A DNA stretch of 64,000 nt from Pseudoneurospora amorphoporcata (taxonomy: Eukaryota; Ascomycota; Sordariomycetes; Sordariales; Sordariaceae), in contig MU859129.1 in the NCBI GenBank assembly GCA_033297205.1, positions 1 to 64,000 of the forward strand, given 5' to 3'. Each line of letters starts with the position of its first letter. Position 1 is the stretch's first letter. The notes beneath the pieces were generated by a model that saw only the letters and a program-made list of their open reading frames with translations, made no database searches and had not been told where the DNA came from. Below are positions 58,701 to 64,000 of this stretch, piece by piece. The translations under genes and the position numbers were made by a program.

Positions 58701-59491
58701 TTCCCTCCGCCTGCATTTTGCTATGCCAGGGGAGCTTCAGGCGACTTTGTTACTTCTTACTTTCCTTGAATAGATACTATCGGGCGGGGTTGTCCATTTT
58801 TCCACTCTTGTTTCCTTTATTCCGGCTCCGGGACTACCCAAACTACACCACCACTTGCAGTATCGACGGCGGCAAGCACAGTCTACCCTTACTATCGCCA
58901 TCTTGGCCTACCTACATCAAAACTTCGGCATCCCACCCGCCATCCGCACATCTGCCGTCCCCCTCCACAGCCCGCGCGCATCCTGCCTTTTGCCTTGCAT
59001 TAGCATCTGCATCAGCATCTTTTCCGCCACAAACGATCCCGAACCGATATCGACCTCGACGTCGATTCGTTCTGTCCCCCACCACCACTCAACGATTTTC
59101 TCCGTCTTGTTCGGATACATACAACCGCATTGCATCTTTTCGGCAATCTGTCTTTTCTCACTTTCATTAAACTCTCGGCGAGCCCACCAATGCACATAAT
59201 CACAATCATTCAAACATCTCTCCCAATGCTCGCCACCTATAATCGCTAATTGCAATAATTCCATCTCGCGACCTTGCGAGCATCAACAACACAGTCATCC
59301 GGTCGGATACCATCATCGCTCTTTGGAAGAAAATAAAAGAGGCATAACAACTACTAGAAGGACAACCAATCATCCAAGTGCTTCAGGCGTCGACACATTC
59401 ACCAATATCAGGACAGGAGCCCAATATCCGAACAACGACCTCCGAGTGTGGTGGATTGACCTAGTGAGGGTCCGTGACGGGTACTATCAAA
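55779..59491. other. 3.7 kb spacer before the aspartyl protease gene
   Basis: Holds the 3' UTR of the PTAR1-like gene and the promoter of the protease. From about 58560 to 59330 the plus strand is very pyrimidine-rich, suggesting a long 5' leader, and several upstream ATGs with short frames occur there. Open frames at 57940-58434 (minus) and 58291-58773 (plus) begin with GTG and TTG and are not called. Confidence 0.4.
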
Positions 59492-61140
59492 ATGGTTGGG
59501 GTATCCAAGTTTCTAGAGTTTATGCTCTTGGCCACTTCAGCTCGCGCCTTCTTCATCTGGCCTCCTCTACCATGCGATCCAGGGGAGCCTTGTTATGTGA
59601 GCGGTAGTACTGATGTTGGTGGAAAGACGCTTGCGGCAGCTGGAGGCCAATTCCATTCTCCATCGCCGCCTGGAGGTCAACCCGAAACGAACGGGTTTAT
59701 CAGTCTCAGCGTGGTCCAAAGAAACGCCGATGTACGTTCCATTCTCCTCTCGGTTACCCGACGGTTATCACCACCAATTGATACAGGCTAACATGTTGAG
59801 CCTCGTAGCCTAACGAGAGTCTCGAAGCTGGCGCCGCCCGAGCTGCCCGAGACGCCAGGCGCATTGCATACAGATTCGCTACTTTGGATAACCCGCGAGT
59901 AGCAGCAAAGAGGTCCAGGTTGGCGACCAGGACTAATACGTACTCGGTTGTCGAGCCCGAGCGTACGGAGAGGAAGGATAGCGCGGGCATCTACCACGAC
60001 CCTTCGGACTACGCCTATTTCGCCAAAGTTCAGTTTGGTTCGTCCAAGAAGCCACTGTACATGCTCCTAGATACCGGTTCCTCGACGGCGTGGATCATGG
60101 GGTCGACATGCAAGAGCGACGCCTGCCTCTACCACGACCTTTTCGGGGTTTCCGACTCCAAGACGCTTAAGCTGCAGAGCAAGGAGTTTCGTCTTGCCTA
60201 TGGAACTGGCGCTGTTGCCGGCACTCTCGCCCGTGATTCAGTCTCGCTTGCCGGAATCTCCATCGATATGTCCTTCGGGTTGGCCAACGAGACATCTAGT
60301 GACTTTACTCATTTCGCCTTCGATGGCATTCTTGGTCTCGACATGGCCGTGGGGAGCACCGACGGCTTCGTCACTGAACTTGTGAAGCAAAAGGTTCTCC
60401 AAAGCAACATTTTCGCCGTCACTCTGGGCCGAGCTTCGGACCCCAGCAACGAAGGTCAGATCACCTTTGGAGCTGTCGACTCTTCCAAGTACAAGGGTGA
60501 CATTACATACACCGATCTGGCCAAAGAAAACAAGGGCGCTTGGGTTATTCCCATCGATGGCTTTGGGTTTGGAGGTAAAAAGGTCACGTTGAAGGACCGT
60601 ACGACCTACATCGATACCGGCACTTCGTTTGCCTTCGGACCGCAGTCGGATGTCACGGCTCTCCATAAGCTTATTCCTGGTTCCACGACGGTAGACGAGG
60701 TTACATGGTATGTTCCGTGCAGCGACTCTCCGATTGAGATCACCTTTAGCGGTGTCACCTACAAGATTTCGGCCAAGGACTGGCAGGCGGGCAGCGGCAC
60801 GTCGTGCAGAAGCAACATTTATGGACGCGAAGTGGTGACGAACGGCTGGCTGCTCGGAGACGTTTTCCTCAAGAACGTGTATAGCGTCTTTGATGTGGAC
60901 AAGAAGCGCATCGGCTTCGCGACCAAGGCTGAGTCCGTTGCGGCAACGACACCATCTGTTACCCAGACCAGCCAAACAGCTGCTGGTACGGTTTCTTCCG
61001 ATGGCACGCCCACTTTGGCCGATGCCACGGGTCAATCTGCAACTCCGAGCGGGAAGGATTCCGCCGGTTACCAGCTCAAGAGCAACGCCTATGCTCTGGT
61101 GCTGGGTATTACCGTCATCGCCGCCGCTATGATGGCTTAG
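59492..61140 (+). CDS. GPI-anchored aspartyl protease (yapsin-like)
   Basis: A pepsin-family endopeptidase expected at the cell surface. Exons 59492-59731 and 59809-61140 give 523 residues. The signal peptide is MVGVSKFLEFMLLATSARA. A propeptide region follows to about residue 130, with dibasic sites (AKR, ARR) for processing. Catalytic motifs are LLDTGSSTAWIMG (Asp168) and TYIDTGTS (Asp349), with the flap AYGTG (Tyr211). Paired Cys (STCKSDAC; VPCSDS with TSCRSN) match the disulfides of the family. After the core come a Ser/Thr-rich stalk and a hydrophobic end (NAYALVLGITVIAAAMM), the pattern of a GPI-anchor signal with a likely omega site in SGKDSAG. The 77-base intron contains gctaac and ends cgtag. 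An upstream in-frame start would be GTG, so the ATG at 59492 is chosen. Confidence 0.92.
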
Positions 61141-62778
61141 TAGTACACCAGCACGGTGTTTGTACAAAATTTCGCATCCTTGTTCGGTTGTTTTTCGTTT
61201 CACACACACACACACGCATGCATATCAATAGCAAGCCAGCGAGTTATTGAAATTTTCTGTAACATATGATACCCTCAAGTGTCCCTTCGAGAAAGAAAAA
61301 ACATGGGTTAACCCCATTTTTACTTGGACGAAGAGATACAGCTGGGAAGAAAAATGAAAAGCTGATCTGTATAAAAACATACAACATGCAAATCCATCAT
61401 GTTAGAAGATGATACAAACGGGCGCGGGTGTAATATGGGTTGGTTCACATAAACACACACGGGTACCAAACGGTAGAAGATATTTGGTTATTCCAGCTTT
61501 TATTTATACCTTGGGCGGGGCACAGTCACAAATTCCTTTTATATAGACGGAGAATTGATGTTAATGGTTCCTTGACGTTGAATGATGACGAAAGTTGAGG
61601 CTCTCTGTTTTCTGTGGGGAAGATGCAGCCAGATAGATGCCGTCGGTAAGTTTCTGTCACGGTACCCCGGTCTACCAGACCAAAAAGGACGGCATACAAT
61701 GTTTGTGTCGTGCATTGGTGGTGGTCGAAGGCCGGGGATAGGTTGTAGGTTGGGAGCTCCAACGGGACGGGAGCCAAGCACAAAGACGAAAGCAAATGTT
61801 TCACCGGGACAAATTATTGGCAAATCCGGTTCTCCGCGTTTGGGTTTCAATAGGATTTTTCTTCTGGACACGATTCTTTCCATGGTCATCTTGGCAGCTT
61901 ACTTTTGATGGAGTAGAAATTTCGGCTTGGTGCCAGATCAGCCCAGAGAGGCTCAATGGATGAAGCTTGGTGTTGCCGCTACCCCAGCCCCTGAATCCAC
62001 ATAGGTAAATAGGGGATGTCTGATCCCCTCTTCATCACATGGATAGATCATTGCTTTTTGGAGTTTTGGTGGCCTGGAGTCCCCTAACTCATGCAGCTAA
62101 AGTGGAAAAGTCCCTCCGCCAATCTAATCAATTTAATCGACACCGTCAATTCAGATCAAAGGGTTCCGCACTCCGCAATCCGCATCCGTTGAGGTTCCGC
62201 TACCTATGCCGCATAGCCTCGCTTACGCATTCCACGTATCCCAGATCCCCAAACTTCCACTTTGTCCCCAGACAACAACGGAACAACTCCACAAGCTTCC
62301 AGCAACCAACAACACCGACCAATTGCCCTGCCATTTCTTCCTGTTTCCTTATATTTTGGTTGAGAACACTAGAACTAGAAACCTTTGTTGGTAACAAGCA
62401 AGCTAGCTGTGTTTGCTTTAATCCGATCTTACACTACGCTTAACTTTCTTTGCCTGCCTGTTGGTTTGGTACTGCAGTTGCATTGCTGGCTTTAATAAGG
62501 TACCCTTCTTTGACTTACACGACACACCACCTGCCTACCTACTGTTTAGACCGCGACAACCGCTGCCGCTCCACCGAGACCAAGCTCGAGACCGACGCCG
62601 ACGTCCGTAATACCTACTCTACTACTACTCGATCATAAACCAACAAACCAAAACCAAAGTACAGACCGACCCCGAACGATTACACATAGAGAGAAGACGA
62701 TGCCCTCGATAGGAAGGTATTACTGCCGAGTTGTATAAAAAGAAGGAGGAAGGCGGAAAAGAGCTAGGAACTGAAGAA
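61141..62778. other. Spacer between the protease and transporter genes
   Basis: About 1.6 kb with the protease 3' UTR (a short (AC)n run at 61201-61214) and the transporter promoter. tataaaa at 62734-62740 lies only about 40 bases upstream of the transporter ATG, so it may be leader sequence instead of a TATA box. No supportable ORF was found. Confidence 0.4.
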
Positions 62779-63918
62779 ATGAGCAAAGCCGCCAATAATT
62801 CGCGTGGCGCTGGCTCTGGCGCTGGCGCTGGAGGCCGAGGGGCCCGGGCTGCTTCCACCAACAACCACAGGAATCCACACAACGAGGAAGATGTCGGGTT
62901 ACTATCCGGTGGCGGTGACAACGGCCCCGATCTGCTCGGCGATGATGGCTACGATGGCGGTGAAGACTCTACTACAATCACAGGGAACGGGACGGGGACG
63001 GCAGGAGAAGGAAGAGAAGGCAGCAACAGTCCCCCAGACTCGGACTCGGGACCAGGAGGACCGGAGCCAGGACACACCAAGCTCCCACGACGGCAATCCG
63101 CCCTCTCGGCCCCTCGAACCCCACGAACCCCTCGCACCCCGAACCGCGTGCGGTTTGATCTACGTCCTACCACCTTTGGTGACAACAGCTCTACAGCAGC
63201 TGCCAATGGCACTACTGCTGGGGCCAATGGCGCACCAGAAGACCACCACCACCACGCCCGCGACTCGTTCGATTCCTACTTCGACATAGACGACTCCGAC
63301 CAGCCACTAGTCGACGACCACCACCGGCAAGGTCGCGTCCCCTTGCTAACGGGGATCGAAGCCCCCTCCGTAACCGTCGCCAACGCCGGCCCCTGGTCCG
63401 GCACAGGTTCAGAAGACGACATCAACTCGTGGGCCGAAACCGAGCGCTCCCGTCCCAAATCTGGCTTGCGCATGGCCTTTATGAACATGGCCAACTCGAT
63501 CATCGGTGCCGGGATCATCGGGCAGCCATATGCTTTCAAGCAAGCCGGGTTGCTTTCGGGACTCGTCCTGTTAGTAGGGTTAACGGTAGTGGTGGACTGG
63601 ACGATCAGACTGATTGTTATCAACTCGAAACTCAGCGGGGCGAACTCGTTCCAGGGAACGGTGGAGAAGTGTTTTGGAAGAATGGGGTTGATTGCGATTT
63701 CGGTGGCGCAGTGGGCGTTTGCGTTTGGCGGGATGGTGGCTTTTGGGGTCATTGTGGGGGATTCGATACCGAATGTGCTGAGGGCGATTTGGCCTTCGTT
63801 GAAAGACGAGGGCGTGAAGGGGACGCTGGTGGGGTGGTTGGTGGGACGGCAGGGGGTGATTTTGGTGAGCACGTTGGCGGTCAGTTATCCTTTGGCGTTG
63901 TATAGGGATATTGCTATG
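62779..63918 (+). CDS. AVT/SLC38-type amino-acid transporter, 5' part only
   Basis: Exon 1 encodes 380 residues and ends at a gtgagt donor at 63919; the rest lies beyond the window, so this is a partial gene, not a broken one. The first about 225 residues form a long Gly/Ser/Asp-rich N-terminal tail, probably cytosolic, with repeated APRTPRTPRTPNRVRF. The membrane part begins SGLRMAFMNMANSIIGAGIIG, the first-helix signature of the AAAP family, followed by GLLSGLVLLVGLTVVVDWTI, FGRMGLIAISVAQWAFAFGG and a further span. The long tail is typical of vacuolar AVT transporters, which move neutral amino acids across the vacuole membrane. The ATG at 62779 (MSKAANNS) is preferred because the upstream in-frame codon is TTG. 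Confidence 0.88.
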
Positions 63919-64000
63919 GTGAGTTTTAGTCTTTTCCTTTGGGCGTGAGCGGAAAGCATGGAGGGGAATGGCTGTGGTTGAGAGGTCGATGATGAGAGAT

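Noticed and set aside
60238..61215. 325-codon open frame antisense to the aspartyl protease
   Set aside because: It is a shadow of the protease codon usage on the opposite strand; the sense frame has complete catalytic motifs.

Overview
The window looks like nuclear DNA of a filamentous ascomycete, most likely a Neurospora/Sordaria-type member of the Sordariales. The evidence is short GT-AG introns with CTNAC-like branch sites, long microsatellite- and homopolymer-rich spacers, an AT-rich left edge of the kind left by repeat-induced point mutation (RIP), and proteins of the sizes typical for that group (for example a 513-residue V-ATPase B subunit). Species assignment is inference. All gene models were built by eye by joining open frames across plausible splice sites.

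Layout. 1-620 is AT-rich, probably mutated repeat DNA. 621-8834 holds no gene I can support. Then, in order: a serine/histidine-rich fungal protein of unknown role (8835-10256, -); Elongator subunit Elp1 (12411-16623, +); mitoribosomal protein uL24m/MRPL40 (17915-19232, -); a Rho1-type GTPase with five exons (21762-22876, +); a 29-residue Cys-rich metallothionein-like mini-gene with one intron (24311-24494, -); heat shock factor (27598-30028, -), followed in frame by a further 144 open codons after its UAG; the spliceosomal cyclophilin Cwc27 (32816-34444, -); V-ATPase subunit B with six exons (35145-36997, +); a secreted aldose 1-epimerase (38373-39719, +); an unrecognised 792-residue protein with three exons (40248-42770, -); the RRM nucleolar protein Nop15 (44507-45898, +); the GRAB-domain golgin Rud3 (47913-50738, +); a multispanning membrane protein (51387-52600, -); Get1 (53500-54298, -); a PTAR1-like prenyltransferase-alpha-repeat protein (54747-55778, +); a GPI-anchored aspartyl protease (59492-61140, +); and the 5' part of an AVT-type amino-acid transporter cut by the window end (62779 onward, +).

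The genes are mostly housekeeping: tRNA modification, mitochondrial and cytosolic ribosome production, splicing, vacuolar acidification, Golgi/ER membrane traffic, cell-wall integrity signalling and the heat shock response. They are not an operon or an obvious metabolic cluster. Divergent pairs (unknown/ELP1, CWC27/VMA2, unknown/NOP15, GET1/PTAR1) share spacers that must hold both promoters.

The most interesting signals are the long open frame behind the HSF1 stop codon, the intron-containing Cys-rich mini-gene that a simple ORF scan would miss, the Rho1 C-terminus that lacks a standard CaaX box, and a C-terminal exon of the unknown 792-residue protein whose splice donor overlaps a stop codon. 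I found no CRISPR array, no tRNA or rRNA gene and no intact transposon.
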